Assembly: GCF_009674775.1 (NCBI RefSeq)
Contig: NZ_WKKE01000036.1
Span: 1 to 32,708 of the forward strand
Direction of reading: 5' to 3'
From: Flavobacterium sp. LC2016-23
GTDB lineage: Bacteria; Bacteroidota; Bacteroidia; Flavobacteriales; Flavobacteriaceae
DNA: 32,708 nucleotides
This document shows positions 9,125-18,040 of the stretch, piece after piece. Below the pieces are notes generated by a model. That model saw only the letters and a program-made list of their open reading frames with translations. It was not told where the DNA came from and made no database searches. The number at the start of each line of letters is the position of its first letter. The first letter of the stretch is position 1. Made by a program: the position numbers and the translations under genes.

Positions 9125-9163
9125 CAGTTCCATAAAGAGTCCGGTGATGAAATTATGGAACTG
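9125..9163 (+). repeat. 11-bp perfect inverted repeat between aminomutase-like and adaptor genes
   Basis: CAGTTCCATAA at 9125-9135 is mirrored by TTATGGAACTG at 9153-9163 with a 17-nt loop. It lies in the 133-bp gap between biosynthesis and export genes. There is no T-run after the stem, so I read it as an RNA hairpin or protein operator rather than a terminator. It marks the border between the two functional blocks. Confidence 0.5.
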
Positions 9164-9248
9164 ATAAAATTACGGCAATAGAAGCCGCAGTAAAAAGAAG
9201 GAATAGAATTATTGCTGAAAAGCAATAAAATTTAATAGTATAAACAGA

Positions 9249-10493
9249 ATGGATAAAAAAATCTCTAAAAAGAAGTGGACCTATAAAAAAATAAGTTACG
9301 TCGCACTCAGTGTTTTCTTCGCAATTTTTATAGTGTATTTTCTGGTAGCATATCAAAACAAATCGACGTTAAAAATAGACCCTTCAAAAGTGGCATTTTC
9401 AAATGTTGAACAAGGTGATTTCCAGGAATATATTGTTCAGCAGGGAGAAGTAGTGTCCGGAAGAACCTATTTTTTAGATGCGGTTGAAGGCGGAAATATT
9501 ACCAAAATCTTCAAGGAAAGCGGTGTACAGATCAAAAAAGGCGATAAGATCATAGAATTGGAAAACATCAATCTCAGACTTAGCGTTTTGGGTCAGGAAA
9601 ATTCATTAAGCGAGCAGATAAACAGAATCCGTACGACAAGGCTTGAATTAGATCAGAACTTTTTGGCCAATAAACAACAGTTGGCCCAGATTGAAAATCA
9701 ACTGCAGATTTTAAAACCACAGTTTAGAAGAGACAGCATCTTATTCAAAAAACAATTGATTTCAAAACAGGCTTTTGAACGAACAGAAGCAGATTATAAA
9801 TACAACATCAAAAGAAAAGTATTTACACTTAAAGCGTTTGAAAGTGATTCTGTTTCGCGTGTCGTGCAGATCAAACAATTGCACACGTCAGAATTAAGTA
9901 TGATGGAAAACCTTGACGGCGTTCGCAAAATACTGGACTACCTGGTGATCAGAGCACCGATTGACGGACAACTAACGTCACCGCAGCTGCAGGAAGGGCA
10001 GAACATCAACAAAGGCGAGCGCATTGGCCAGGTTGATATTACCGGAGTTTATAAGGTAAGAGTGCCTATAGACGAATTGTATCTGTCTAAAATTAAACAG
10101 GGACTTCGTGCCACTACCGAAATTGCCAATACAACCTACGAACTGCAGATTACCTATGTCTATCCCAATATCAAAGACGGAAGATTTGATGTAGACATGC
10201 AGTTTATGAAAACCATTCCAAAAGGGATCACAAGAGGACAGTCCTTACGTTTGAAAATTGATTTAGGAAACCCTTCCATTGCCACGTTAATTCCGGTAGG
10301 CGGATTTTATCAGAGTACCGGAGGAAACTGGATTTACGTAGCAGAGGGAACAAACAAGGCGGTAAAAAGGCAGATTAGGTTAGGAAGACGAAACGTGGCG
10401 CACTACGAAGTCATCGAAGGACTGAATCCGGGCGATCGTGTTATTATTTCCTCTTACAGCACTTTCGGGGATAATGAAGAATTAGTATGGTAA
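9249..10493 (+). CDS. HlyD/MacA-type periplasmic adaptor subunit of an ABC efflux system
   Basis: This 414-residue protein has a Lys-rich N-terminus and one membrane helix (about residues 15-36), then the order typical of membrane-fusion adaptors. A first lipoyl/barrel strand region (around 70-105) is followed by a long alpha-helical hairpin (about 110-230, Gln/Lys/Leu-rich), the returning half of the lipoyl domain (YLVIRAPIDGQL), a beta-barrel and a membrane-proximal domain ending in VIEGLNPGDRVIISS. It would bridge an inner-membrane transporter and the TolC-type channel encoded downstream. It begins 133 bp after the aminomutase-like gene, and its stop codon lies just before the ATPase. Family assignment is clear; the cargo, presumably the local peptide, is inferred from position only. 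Confidence 0.92.
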   Translation: MDKKISKKKWTYKKISYVALSVFFAIFIVYFLVAYQNKSTLKIDPSKVAFSNVEQGDFQEYIVQQGEVVSGRTYFLDAVEGGNITKIFKESGVQIKKGDKIIELENINLRLSVLGQENSLSEQINRIRTTRLELDQNFLANKQQLAQIENQLQILKPQFRRDSILFKKQLISKQAFERTEADYKYNIKRKVFTLKAFESDSVSRVVQIKQLHTSELSMMENLDGVRKILDYLVIRAPIDGQLTSPQLQEGQNINKGERIGQVDITGVYKVRVPIDELYLSKIKQGLRATTEIANTTYELQITYVYPNIKDGRFDVDMQFMKTIPKGITRGQSLRLKIDLGNPSIATLIPVGGFYQSTGGNWIYVAEGTNKAVKRQIRLGRRNVAHYEVIEGLNPGDRVIISSYSTFGDNEELVW

Positions 10494-10522
10494 CTGAATT
10501 ATTAAAACAGAATAAAAAAGAC

Positions 10523-11233
10523 ATGATAAAGCTAAATAAATTATTAAAAGTATATACGAGCGAAGAAGTGGAAACTACAGCCGTAAACGAAATAAGTCTA
10601 AACATTAAAAAAGGAGAATTTATAGCCATAATGGGACCCAGCGGATGCGGAAAGTCATCCTTATTGAATATTTTGGGCCTGCTGGACAATGCTTCCGGAG
10701 GAGAATACTGGTTTGGAGACGAAGAGGTGGTCAAATATGTAGAAAAAGACAGGGCCAACCTGAGAAAAGGAAACATAGGATTCGTTTTTCAGAGTTTTAA
10801 TCTTATAGACGAATTAACGGTATATGAAAACGTCGAATTACCGCTTTTATACCTGAAAATGACAAGTGCAGAACGTGCCGAAAAAATAAATGCAGGACTG
10901 GAACGAATGGGAATCATGCACAGGAAAAGCCATTTTCCACAACAACTCTCAGGTGGTCAGCAGCAAAGGGTGGCGATCGCAAGGGCAATTGTAACCAATC
11001 CGAAAGTAATTCTTGCCGATGAGCCAACAGGAAATCTCGATTCAGCAAACGGAATAGAGGTCATGAACTTATTAAAGGAATTAAACCAGTCCGGAACAAC
11101 AATCGTAATGGTAACGCACTCGCCGGAAGATGCTAAATATGCAGATCGTATCATTAACTTACTGGATGGCAAAATAGTGACCGAAAGCACGAATAAGGCA
11201 CGAGAACTAAAACTTGCGATTGACAATGAATAA
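10523..11233 (+). CDS. ABC transporter ATP-binding protein, LolD/MacB type
   Basis: A 236-residue nucleotide-binding domain with Walker A GPSGCGKSS (38-46), signature LSGGQQQR (from 142), Walker B ILADE (D166, E167), D-loop NLDS and switch H199. VFQSFNLIDELTVYENVELPL is typical of the Bacteroidota LolD/MacB branch. I chose the ATG at 10523 (MIKLNKLLKVYT) because related proteins begin with this segment. An in-frame ATG at 10487 would add 12 residues and overlap the adaptor gene by 7 bp. It powers a transporter, but no FtsX/MacB-type permease is encoded beside it, which is unusual. The membrane partner may lie upstream of the window or elsewhere. The 3' end overlaps the next gene by 8 bp, indicating coupled translation. 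Confidence 0.93.
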   Translation: MIKLNKLLKVYTSEEVETTAVNEISLNIKKGEFIAIMGPSGCGKSSLLNILGLLDNASGGEYWFGDEEVVKYVEKDRANLRKGNIGFVFQSFNLIDELTVYENVELPLLYLKMTSAERAEKINAGLERMGIMHRKSHFPQQLSGGQQQRVAIARAIVTNPKVILADEPTGNLDSANGIEVMNLLKELNQSGTTIVMVTHSPEDAKYADRIINLLDGKIVTESTNKARELKLAIDNE

Positions 11234-12542
11234 GCTATGTTTTTTGATTCTGTTTGCAGTAAACATTTTCGCTTTGAAGGCACAGGAAAAACTGAGTCTG
11301 GATCAGGCGTTAAAACTGGCATTAGAAAATAATGTGGATATTGCTAAAAATAAAAATGACGAAGCCAGTACAAAATATGATAAAAAAAGAGCCCATTTCT
11401 CTTTATTGCCAAGTGTAAATGGTTCCGGAAATGTATTTGAATCTACCGGAACCAATTTTGACCAGTTAACCGGAATGTTACGAACAGAAACGGGACAGTA
11501 TGTAAACGGGTCCGTTACGGCAAGCTGGGATATTCTGAATCTCGCCAGTAAACTTTCTGATCTGAAACTTTCCAGTTCCAATTATGAAAGTCAGAAAGCA
11601 CAGCTGGCTTATACAAAAGAATTCATACTGTTGAAAGTCGTCGGAAGGTATCTGGAAACCCTGCAGGCAATGAAACAGGACGTGATTTATAATAAGTTCT
11701 GCGATGTGCAGGAAGAACAATTAAGAAGAACGGACGAACTCATAAAAGTAGGATCATTGCCGGGACAGGATTTTTATACCCAAAACGCAGAATGGAGCCG
11801 TTTAAAATCCTTGCGGGAAGACAATCTAAATGTAATGAATACGAAGAAAAATGAATTAATCCTGCTTTTGCGATTAGATCCGTCGCGGGAAATGCAACTG
11901 GACAGTATTCTGGGAGAAGCAATGTTTACAGGTAAAATGAACATTGACAGCCTGTATCAAAAAGCATTGGTGAGCCGTAAAGATTATCAGCAAACTGAAG
12001 CGAAATCAATGGTAAAAAAGTATGAACTGGCCTTACAGCGATCTAAGTTTATTCCTTCGGTTTCTATTTACTACGATTATGGTTCCCGATATTCCTCCTT
12101 TCAGACCAGAAGATTTAACGATCAGTTTTACAAGGACAATATCACGACCACCATTGGTGTTTCGGTGCAGGTTCCCATATTCAACGGATTGCAGACCAGA
12201 AACGTGGTCTACAAGGCCCGACAGGATTTTAAGAATGCCGAACTCGATGTCGTGCAAACCAAAAGTAATATCTATGTTGAGCTTAAAAACGTAATGTCTA
12301 CCATTGCTGCAAACGAGAAAAAAGTCACCTACAGGCAAGATCAGACAGAATCAGCAAGAAGGGCCTATGAACTTGAAAAAGAACGTTACTATCTGGGACA
12401 GGGAAGCCCTCTGGATTTAGGCGTTGCACAACGAAACTATGTAGAAGCTTCCTTATCCTTAAATCAGATTAATTATCAGTTAATGTACAACAGATTTGAA
12501 CTCCTTTTTTATACCGGGGACATTATCTCGTTGGTTCAATAG
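11226..12542 (+). CDS. TolC-family outer-membrane efflux channel
   Basis: This 438-residue protein begins with a signal peptide (MNKLCFLILFAVNIFALKAQ), followed by the helical, Gln/Glu/Leu-rich repeat structure of outer-membrane efflux proteins. The opening LSLDQALKLALENN and the mid-protein VSVQVPIFNGLQTRN are the usual family landmarks, the second beginning the second structural repeat. I chose the ATG at 11226 over an in-frame TTG at 11214 because it gives a normal signal peptide. It overlaps the ATPase gene by 8 bp. Together with the adaptor and ATPase it forms a MacAB-TolC-like export path. No terminator follows; the next gene starts 73 bp later on the same strand. Confidence 0.93.
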   Translation: MNKLCFLILFAVNIFALKAQEKLSLDQALKLALENNVDIAKNKNDEASTKYDKKRAHFSLLPSVNGSGNVFESTGTNFDQLTGMLRTETGQYVNGSVTASWDILNLASKLSDLKLSSSNYESQKAQLAYTKEFILLKVVGRYLETLQAMKQDVIYNKFCDVQEEQLRRTDELIKVGSLPGQDFYTQNAEWSRLKSLREDNLNVMNTKKNELILLLRLDPSREMQLDSILGEAMFTGKMNIDSLYQKALVSRKDYQQTEAKSMVKKYELALQRSKFIPSVSIYYDYGSRYSSFQTRRFNDQFYKDNITTTIGVSVQVPIFNGLQTRNVVYKARQDFKNAELDVVQTKSNIYVELKNVMSTIAANEKKVTYRQDQTESARRAYELEKERYYLGQGSPLDLGVAQRNYVEASLSLNQINYQLMYNRFELLFYTGDIISLVQ

Positions 12543-12615
12543 CAGGCTAAACAGTACAGAACTGAAAGAACATCCGTTTTTAATCCGCACCTCTAAAGGC
12601 GAAAATAATTTTTAA

Positions 12616-13992
12616 ATGAAAACACATAAAAAAACAATAACATTTTTATTTTTCTTCTCCATCCTTTGGTGCCAGGCCAATAATCCGGCAATAGTCACCA
12701 ACGTAAAAGGAATTATCGACAAAAAAAATCATAAAGTAAGCATCGTATACGATCTTTCAGATAAAGAAGAGAATCAGATAGAGGTGTGGTTAAAAATTAC
12801 GGATGAAAACGGTCGTACCTACACTATAAACAAAGATAATGCTCAAGGTGATATTGGCTTTCCTGTAGCGACAGGTAAGAACAGAAGAATTGTATGGACT
12901 TATGACAATACCTTTGATCCCGCGAAAAGCACTATAAAGTTAGTCGCAGATGACCGGTATAAAATCGAAATCGAACAGCTCCTCAAAGAAGTAGATACGG
13001 TTCGTATGATCAAAGATCTACAATTCATAAATGGCGAGCGCAATAGCAGTACTGACATAGCAGAAAAACACTTGCGAAGCGTCGGTGAGTATCTAAAAAA
13101 ATCTTTTAAAGACAATGGTTTAAAGGCCTATTATGATACGTTTAGAATTTCCAATTCAGAGCTTAATGAAATGTCTAAAGCTACAACAGGGTCTAACGAA
13201 ATTGTACCGGCCGGAAATAAAAAACACGATGTAAAAAATGTTGTGGGAAGTATAACGGGGCAGGAGGAAGAAGCCAGAACTTTTATGATATCGGCGCATT
13301 ACGACTCCTATCCGGGCAGTTTAGGAATGGATGATAATGGTTCGGGTGTAATAGGACTTCTTGAAGTCATGCGGGTCCTTTCGCAATATAACTTTGCTCA
13401 CAATATCAAATTTATAGCATTTGATAAAGAAGAAGATGGCCTCATAGGAAGTCTTTCGTATGTTTTTGCAGGAGGTCTGAAAAAATCGGAAAAAATCGGC
13501 GGCGTCATCAATTTTGATATGATCGGCATCGCTTCTGATCAACCCGGTTCACAGATTGTACCGGAAGGTTTTGATCAGCTGTATCCTGAAGTCTGTAAAG
13601 AAGTAGCAAAGAACCAATACAGAGGAGATTTTGTAATCAGTACTTCTAATGAAAACTCCACAAAACTGAGTGAATCTTTTATAAAATCAGGAAGCAGGTA
13701 TGTAAAAGATTTAAAAATAGTATCACTCCTTGTTGAAGGTAATGGGGAAAGCACACCTTCTTTGGCAGAAAGCGATCATGCCAGTTTTTGGTACAATAAA
13801 AATCCGGCCCTGCATATCGGAGAAGGCGGAGCAACCAGAAATCCAAACCTTCATACCAGTAAAGACAGCAGTGGTTATTTAAAATTTAACTATAAATTTA
13901 TGAGTGATATTGTTAAAACCACCATAGTATTGTTTATGGAACTGGCTGAAGCAGAACATTATACTGAAGCATCTGTCCGTCTATCCCGATAA
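12616..13992 (+). CDS. Secreted M28-family zinc metallopeptidase with N-terminal beta domain
   Basis: A 458-residue protein with a signal peptide (about 1-21). An N-terminal beta domain (about 25-115) has the pattern VSIVYDLS..., GDIG, GKNRRIVW seen in many exported Bacteroidota proteins. The M28 catalytic domain follows. Candidate metal and catalytic residues are H228 (SAHYDS), D239/D240 (MDDNGSG), E272/E273 (DKEEDG), D301 (NFDMIG) and H413 (NLHTSKD), the complete di-zinc set in normal order. It would act as an aminopeptidase in the periplasm or outside the cell. Placed directly after the efflux genes, it could trim the exported peptide or digest peptides as part of self-protection, but a nutritional role is equally possible. 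It starts 73 bp after the TolC gene. Confidence 0.9.
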   Translation: MKTHKKTITFLFFFSILWCQANNPAIVTNVKGIIDKKNHKVSIVYDLSDKEENQIEVWLKITDENGRTYTINKDNAQGDIGFPVATGKNRRIVWTYDNTFDPAKSTIKLVADDRYKIEIEQLLKEVDTVRMIKDLQFINGERNSSTDIAEKHLRSVGEYLKKSFKDNGLKAYYDTFRISNSELNEMSKATTGSNEIVPAGNKKHDVKNVVGSITGQEEEARTFMISAHYDSYPGSLGMDDNGSGVIGLLEVMRVLSQYNFAHNIKFIAFDKEEDGLIGSLSYVFAGGLKKSEKIGGVINFDMIGIASDQPGSQIVPEGFDQLYPEVCKEVAKNQYRGDFVISTSNENSTKLSESFIKSGSRYVKDLKIVSLLVEGNGESTPSLAESDHASFWYNKNPALHIGEGGATRNPNLHTSKDSSGYLKFNYKFMSDIVKTTIVLFMELAEAEHYTEASVRLSR

Positions 13993-14086
13993 TTTGTCCG
14001 TAATCCGGTACATTTACGTATTTACCGTATTTCTTACTAATGAAAATTCATAACTTTCGTTATATATCATTTATAAAAAGAGAACA

Positions 14087-15754
14087 ATGCAAATACTAAA
14101 GAATAAGAACAGGATAAGACAGCTTGGCATATTGACTACCATTTTCATGACCACATGCAGCCTGTTCGGACAGACAGCAGCCTTTGTAAAAAGCGATAAA
14201 ATAACATATCCTGTTCACAAAGCAAACGTTGGCAAAATTGCTTTCATGCGGGAGAATATTCCCATTGAAAAATTTAAGAAGTCTGACTTCCTGACAACCT
14301 TTGAATTAAAAGAGAACAGCAATCTTGATATCAGAATTTTTCTTAAAAATTCGCTGACGAATAGTCTTCATTTACTTTCTCCCAAGTCAACGGCTGACGA
14401 GCTTACTAAAAATGGCAACTATCAATTTTCATTTTTCGTAGACGGCAAAAAGGTTTATGTTGAGAATCTAAATGCCAATGCAGGAAGTGCGGACAGTAAA
14501 AATCAGAAAAAAGTTTTACGCGTTCCGTTAATAAGTGTCGCCAATGAAGATTCATGGGGCAGATTTCTCTGGAATAGATTTCTGGCGAATGGAGGACAGG
14601 AAGCATTGACAGACGGAGAACATCATCTAAAAATCGAGATCAGACCTTACCTGAAAACAACAGAAGTACTGGCAGGTAAAATTATTGCCCAGGGCCAGAT
14701 AAAAATTATAGTTCCAAAAATTATAATAGACGAAAAACGGGTCAAGGTTCAGAATATTGAACTTCTTACCGACTGGCCAGTTTCAACAGAAAAAACAGAT
14801 CACGTTAAACTCGAAGAACTAAATCGGAAAATCTTAACAAAAGCATATAAAAATGTAACAAGTATTGTCGTTATAAAAGACGGTAAGCTCTTAATTGAAG
14901 AGTATTTTAATGAAGAAAACAGAAACACACTTCACGACACACGATCTGTCGGGAAATCATTTGCATCAACGCTTCTGGGAATTGCCATCAAAGACGGTTA
15001 TATAAAAAGCGAAACACAAACCTTAAAAGATTTTTACAATCTAAAAAGCTTTCAAAACTATTCCCCATCCAAAGATAGTATTACAGTACAAAGTTTACTC
15101 ACTATGAGTTCCGCTTTTGACGGTTCAGATATGAATCAGGAGTCACCTGGTAATGAAGAAAATATGTATGCTGCAGACAATTGGGTAGATTTCACACTAA
15201 ACCTGGCTGTTGACAAAACAAAAGCAGCACAGAAACGATGGGATTATTTTACAGCAGGCGTTATAGTACTGGGCGACATTATTCACAAATCCGTTCCAGA
15301 TGGTTTGGAAAAATATGCCGACGAAAAATTGTTTCATCCATTGGGTATTACAGATTACAAATGGCAGTATACACCTCAAAAAGTCGCTAATACAGCAGGC
15401 AGCCTGCAATTACGATCGCTGGACTATGCAAAATATGGACAATTATACAAAAATAAAGGAAGCTGGAATGGCAAACAAATCCTGTCAGAAGACTGGGTAA
15501 CAAAAAGTTTATCCCACCAAATAAAAATAGGGGATGGTGAATACTACGGGTATCTGTTTTGGAATAAAACCTACAAAGTAAAAGGTGCAGAATATGAAGT
15601 GTACTATTCAAGCGGTAATGGCGGGAACAGAATTTTTATTTTCAAAGATAAACCGATCGTAATTGTGATCACTTCAGAAGCCTATAATACGCCTTATGGA
15701 GAAAAACAGGTCGATAAAATCATGGAAGAATATTTAATTCCGACCATCTTTTAA
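14087..15754 (+). CDS. Exported SxxK serine hydrolase (class C beta-lactamase / D-peptidase fold)
   Basis: A 555-residue protein with an N-terminal export signal ending near SLFGQ. About 240 residues without a motif I recognise come next, then a beta-lactamase-family serine hydrolase domain (about 255-555). The nucleophile motif is S287-VGK290 (RSVGKSF), the second motif is Y387 (DYFTAGV), and SSGNGGN near 505-511 occupies the third position in place of KTG. These substitutions are common in esterases and D-amino-acid peptidases of the family and make a true antibiotic-destroying beta-lactamase unlikely. It is the last gene before a good terminator, 94 bp after the M28 peptidase gene. Prodrug-activating peptidases such as ClbP share this fold, so a role in peptide maturation is possible but unproven. 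Confidence 0.87.
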   Translation: MQILKNKNRIRQLGILTTIFMTTCSLFGQTAAFVKSDKITYPVHKANVGKIAFMRENIPIEKFKKSDFLTTFELKENSNLDIRIFLKNSLTNSLHLLSPKSTADELTKNGNYQFSFFVDGKKVYVENLNANAGSADSKNQKKVLRVPLISVANEDSWGRFLWNRFLANGGQEALTDGEHHLKIEIRPYLKTTEVLAGKIIAQGQIKIIVPKIIIDEKRVKVQNIELLTDWPVSTEKTDHVKLEELNRKILTKAYKNVTSIVVIKDGKLLIEEYFNEENRNTLHDTRSVGKSFASTLLGIAIKDGYIKSETQTLKDFYNLKSFQNYSPSKDSITVQSLLTMSSAFDGSDMNQESPGNEENMYAADNWVDFTLNLAVDKTKAAQKRWDYFTAGVIVLGDIIHKSVPDGLEKYADEKLFHPLGITDYKWQYTPQKVANTAGSLQLRSLDYAKYGQLYKNKGSWNGKQILSEDWVTKSLSHQIKIGDGEYYGYLFWNKTYKVKGAEYEVYYSSGNGGNRIFIFKDKPIVIVITSEAYNTPYGEKQVDKIMEEYLIPTIF

Positions 15755-15789
15755 AGAACAAAAAAGAAAAAACATAAAGAAATGCAAAG

Positions 15790-15819
15790 AAGGAGATCTA
15801 TTAAGGTCTCTTTTTTTTT
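15790..15819 (+). terminator. Intrinsic terminator after the biosynthesis/export block
   Basis: The stem AAGGAGATC / GGTCTCTTT (one G-T pair inside, another near the base) with a 6-nt loop runs into a tract of nine T. It ends 65 bp after the serine hydrolase stop codon and marks the 3' border of the long + strand gene run. Confidence 0.8.
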
Positions 15820-16148
15820 GGAATAATAGTTTTTACCAAAATGTGAAATGAAGAATATGAGAATGTAAGACTGCGATTTTCACCTTCACGCCAGGTCACT
15901 GAGACCGCGACTGGAAACTGCGACAGAGATTTACAGGCTATAACAACCAGTTTTTTCTCAACTGATACCATTTATATCGCGGAACATGATTTCTGTTTAA
16001 TTGTAGCTTACATTTTGTGCCGGATGAACTTAATTTGTCAGCTTTATCCTTTGAAAAGCAGCAATCAGCCGGCAAGTGAATGCTGATTTAAATGTCATTG
16101 GTAGCTGTTTCTTTTATAATAAATTAAATTTTTAAACCTGTTTAAGAA
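15820..16148. other. 329-bp intergenic region, no gene seen
   Basis: I see no convincing ORF or structured RNA here. Near matches to the TAnnTTTG box occur (around 16009 and 16030) but none is exact. The region presumably holds the promoter of the following gene. Confidence 0.4.
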
Positions 16149-16883
16149 ATGAAATTATCTCCATTGTTCTTTTTCCTGCTGCTAACTTTTTTAGCAGTAA
16201 AGGTAACTTACGGGCAGACTGTCAAGCCGAAGAAAATTTCGGGAAAAATTTTAATAGAAGATTCGAATGCCATTATTAATAAATCTGTTACCGTTTTAAA
16301 TAGTTCCACTCACATGACTGCTGCAACCGATGAAAGCGGAATGTTCTCGCTTTTAGCAAAGGAAGGAGATGAATTATTTTTTTCAGCAGTAAATCTGGAA
16401 CCTGTAGGCCGGGTAGTTACGGCAGAAGATCTTAAAGGAAATTTAATTTTGGTAAAAATGGTCGTAAAAAGTATTGAATTAAAAGAAGTAGCCATAAACA
16501 AACACCCGAATATAACCGCAGAAAGTATGGGCATTATTCCCTACGGAACGAAGAAATATACACCGGCAGAACGAAAATTATATACAGCATCTTCCGGAGG
16601 GGATGCGCTGCTAAATATGTTTTCCGGACGAGGAAAAATGTTAGAAAAGGAATTAAAGATCGAAGAGAAAGAGCGTCTGTTTTCAAAAATAGAATACCTC
16701 TTTGACGATGACTATTATACAGAAAGACTGCACATTCCAAATGAATATATCAGGGACTTTAAAATCTACTGTATCGAAGATGCTCAGTTTGTAAAAACGT
16801 TAGAAGCAAAAGACAGGAATGAAATTATGTTTTTAATGACAGATCTGGCACAAAAATACCTAAAGATTATAACGGGGCAGTAA
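16149..16883 (+). CDS. Secreted carboxypeptidase-regulatory-like domain protein, function unknown
   Basis: A 244-residue protein with a signal peptide (about 1-23, ending TYGQ). A small beta-sandwich of the carboxypeptidase D regulatory-like type follows (about 28-105; ISGKILIEDSNAIINKSV, then ATDESGMFSLLAKEGDELFFS). This is the domain found at the start of many TonB-dependent receptors, but here no plug or barrel follows. The C-terminal half is charged and helical, with no motif I recognise. Small stand-alone proteins of this kind are frequent in Flavobacteriaceae and have no established role. The next gene starts 51 bp downstream and is probably cotranscribed. Confidence 0.82.
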   Translation: MKLSPLFFFLLLTFLAVKVTYGQTVKPKKISGKILIEDSNAIINKSVTVLNSSTHMTAATDESGMFSLLAKEGDELFFSAVNLEPVGRVVTAEDLKGNLILVKMVVKSIELKEVAINKHPNITAESMGIIPYGTKKYTPAERKLYTASSGGDALLNMFSGRGKMLEKELKIEEKERLFSKIEYLFDDDYYTERLHIPNEYIRDFKIYCIEDAQFVKTLEAKDRNEIMFLMTDLAQKYLKIITGQ

Positions 16884-16934
16884 CACGCTTTTCTGCTACA
16901 AATACTTAAAAAAAGATAAATTCAAGTAATTACC

Positions 16935-17807
16935 ATGATAAGATTAGTAAACAAATTAAAACCACTGCTTTGTATCATCATTTTCAGCAACAGTATTTTT
17001 GTTGTTGGCCAAAGCACAAAAAAGGCAGAGGACACCATTTTTATGATCAATGGAGAAAAAAAAGAAGGAACCATACTTTCCTTAAAAGGCAATACGGTTA
17101 AATTCGTATATACAGGAGAAGACCTTGAATATGAATTGGAAAAAGCAGATATTAATAAAATTGTTTTTGCTTCCGGAAGAACAGAAATCATAAATTATTT
17201 CGGCAAGCCCGAACCCGATACCCGGCAATCATTACCTGCTGATCGCAAAGGAAAAATAGCGGTTCTTCCTTTTGAATTGATATCGAATGACCCAAGCCTT
17301 GATTCATATTTATTAGGCGAACAGCTGCAGGCAGAAACCTACCTTTCCATAAAAAAATATACCAGCGGACTGGAATTGCAGGATCCTATAACCACAAATA
17401 ACTTACTGGCGAAGCACAAACTTCCCTATTCCAGTTTAAAAGCGATCAGTCCAAAGGAAATGGCAGAATTACTGGCTGTTGAAATTGTGGTGTACGGAAC
17501 AGCCAATATCAGAAATTCAGGAGCTTCCACGCAGCAGAATGGTTTTGTAACCCAGAATGTCATGGCAGCAAAGAAGAAAGACGGAAAGAAAGAAAATGCG
17601 AATGCATATGCTAAGGAATACAGTTCAAACAGTACGACAACAATCATCAATTATGATACTAAAATCATTTTAAATCTTTTTAATGATAAGGGAATGAATA
17701 TATATGCAGTATCCAGGAATTCTTTTGGAAGTGATGTGGATTCCTATCTGGCAACAATCAATTATCTGATAAAGCGCTGTCCGTATGGATCAAAAGCAAA
17801 GCGCTGA
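16935..17807 (+). CDS. Secreted protein of unknown function with an N-terminal small beta domain
   Basis: A 290-residue protein with a signal peptide (about 1-25, ending VVGQ). Residues 33-80 form a short beta-rich unit (DTIFMINGEKKEGTILS, then INKIVFASGRTEII) of the kind seen in exported Bacteroidota proteins that bind or line membranes. The central part begins GKIAVLPFELIS, which resembles the first strand of CsgG/TolB-like domains, and continues ISPKEMAELLAVEIVVYGTA. A Lys/Asn/Ser-rich insert (about 213-235) looks disordered. I do not recognise the function; a CsgG-like lipoprotein relative is the best guess, but no lipobox Cys is present. A strong terminator follows. Confidence 0.75.
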   Translation: MIRLVNKLKPLLCIIIFSNSIFVVGQSTKKAEDTIFMINGEKKEGTILSLKGNTVKFVYTGEDLEYELEKADINKIVFASGRTEIINYFGKPEPDTRQSLPADRKGKIAVLPFELISNDPSLDSYLLGEQLQAETYLSIKKYTSGLELQDPITTNNLLAKHKLPYSSLKAISPKEMAELLAVEIVVYGTANIRNSGASTQQNGFVTQNVMAAKKKDGKKENANAYAKEYSSNSTTTIINYDTKIILNLFNDKGMNIYAVSRNSFGSDVDSYLATINYLIKRCPYGSKAKR

Positions 17808-17828
17808 ATTATATAAATTAAGAGTACT

Positions 17829-17858
17829 AAAAAAACGTTCCCTCGGGACGTTTTTTTT
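17829..17858 (+). terminator. Intrinsic terminator
   Basis: A hairpin (ACGT-T-CCC / GGG-ACGT with one bulge and a short TC loop), flanked by an A-run on the left and eight T on the right, lies just downstream of the 17807 stop. It closes the two-gene unit 16149-17807. Confidence 0.85.
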
Positions 17859-17907
17859 ATTTACATGCTGTATTTTAAATACATCAGTTTTTTTAATCGT
17901 ATAAATA

Positions 17908-17994
17908 ATGAAGGTCAGTAACGATACTTTGGAAAAAGTGTTTCAGACGCAGGAAATATTATTGGACTATGCTAATGAATGTAAATACGGGTAA
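17908..17994 (+). CDS. Possible 28-residue microprotein or coding remnant
   Basis: An ATG-to-TAA frame beginning MKVSNDTLEKVFQTQ with plausible amino-acid composition sits in the gap before the barrel gene. There is no clear ribosome binding site or promoter. It could be a degraded fragment of a longer gene or chance. I include it only because the gap is otherwise non-coding. Confidence 0.15.
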   Translation: MKVSNDTLEKVFQTQEILLDYANECKYG

Positions 17995-18040
17995 CGCATC
18001 ATGGTGCGCAGAATAATTAATTTACAGCGTTCCTGTTTTA

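Noticed and set aside
11214..11225. TTG start for the TolC-type gene
   Set aside because: The ATG 12 bp further on gives a normal signal peptide and a typical short overlap with the ATPase gene.
14087..15754. Antibiotic-resistance beta-lactamase reading of the SxxK hydrolase
   Set aside because: The second and third motifs differ from YAN and KTG, and a ~240-residue N-terminal region precedes the domain. Esterase or D-peptidase activity is more likely.
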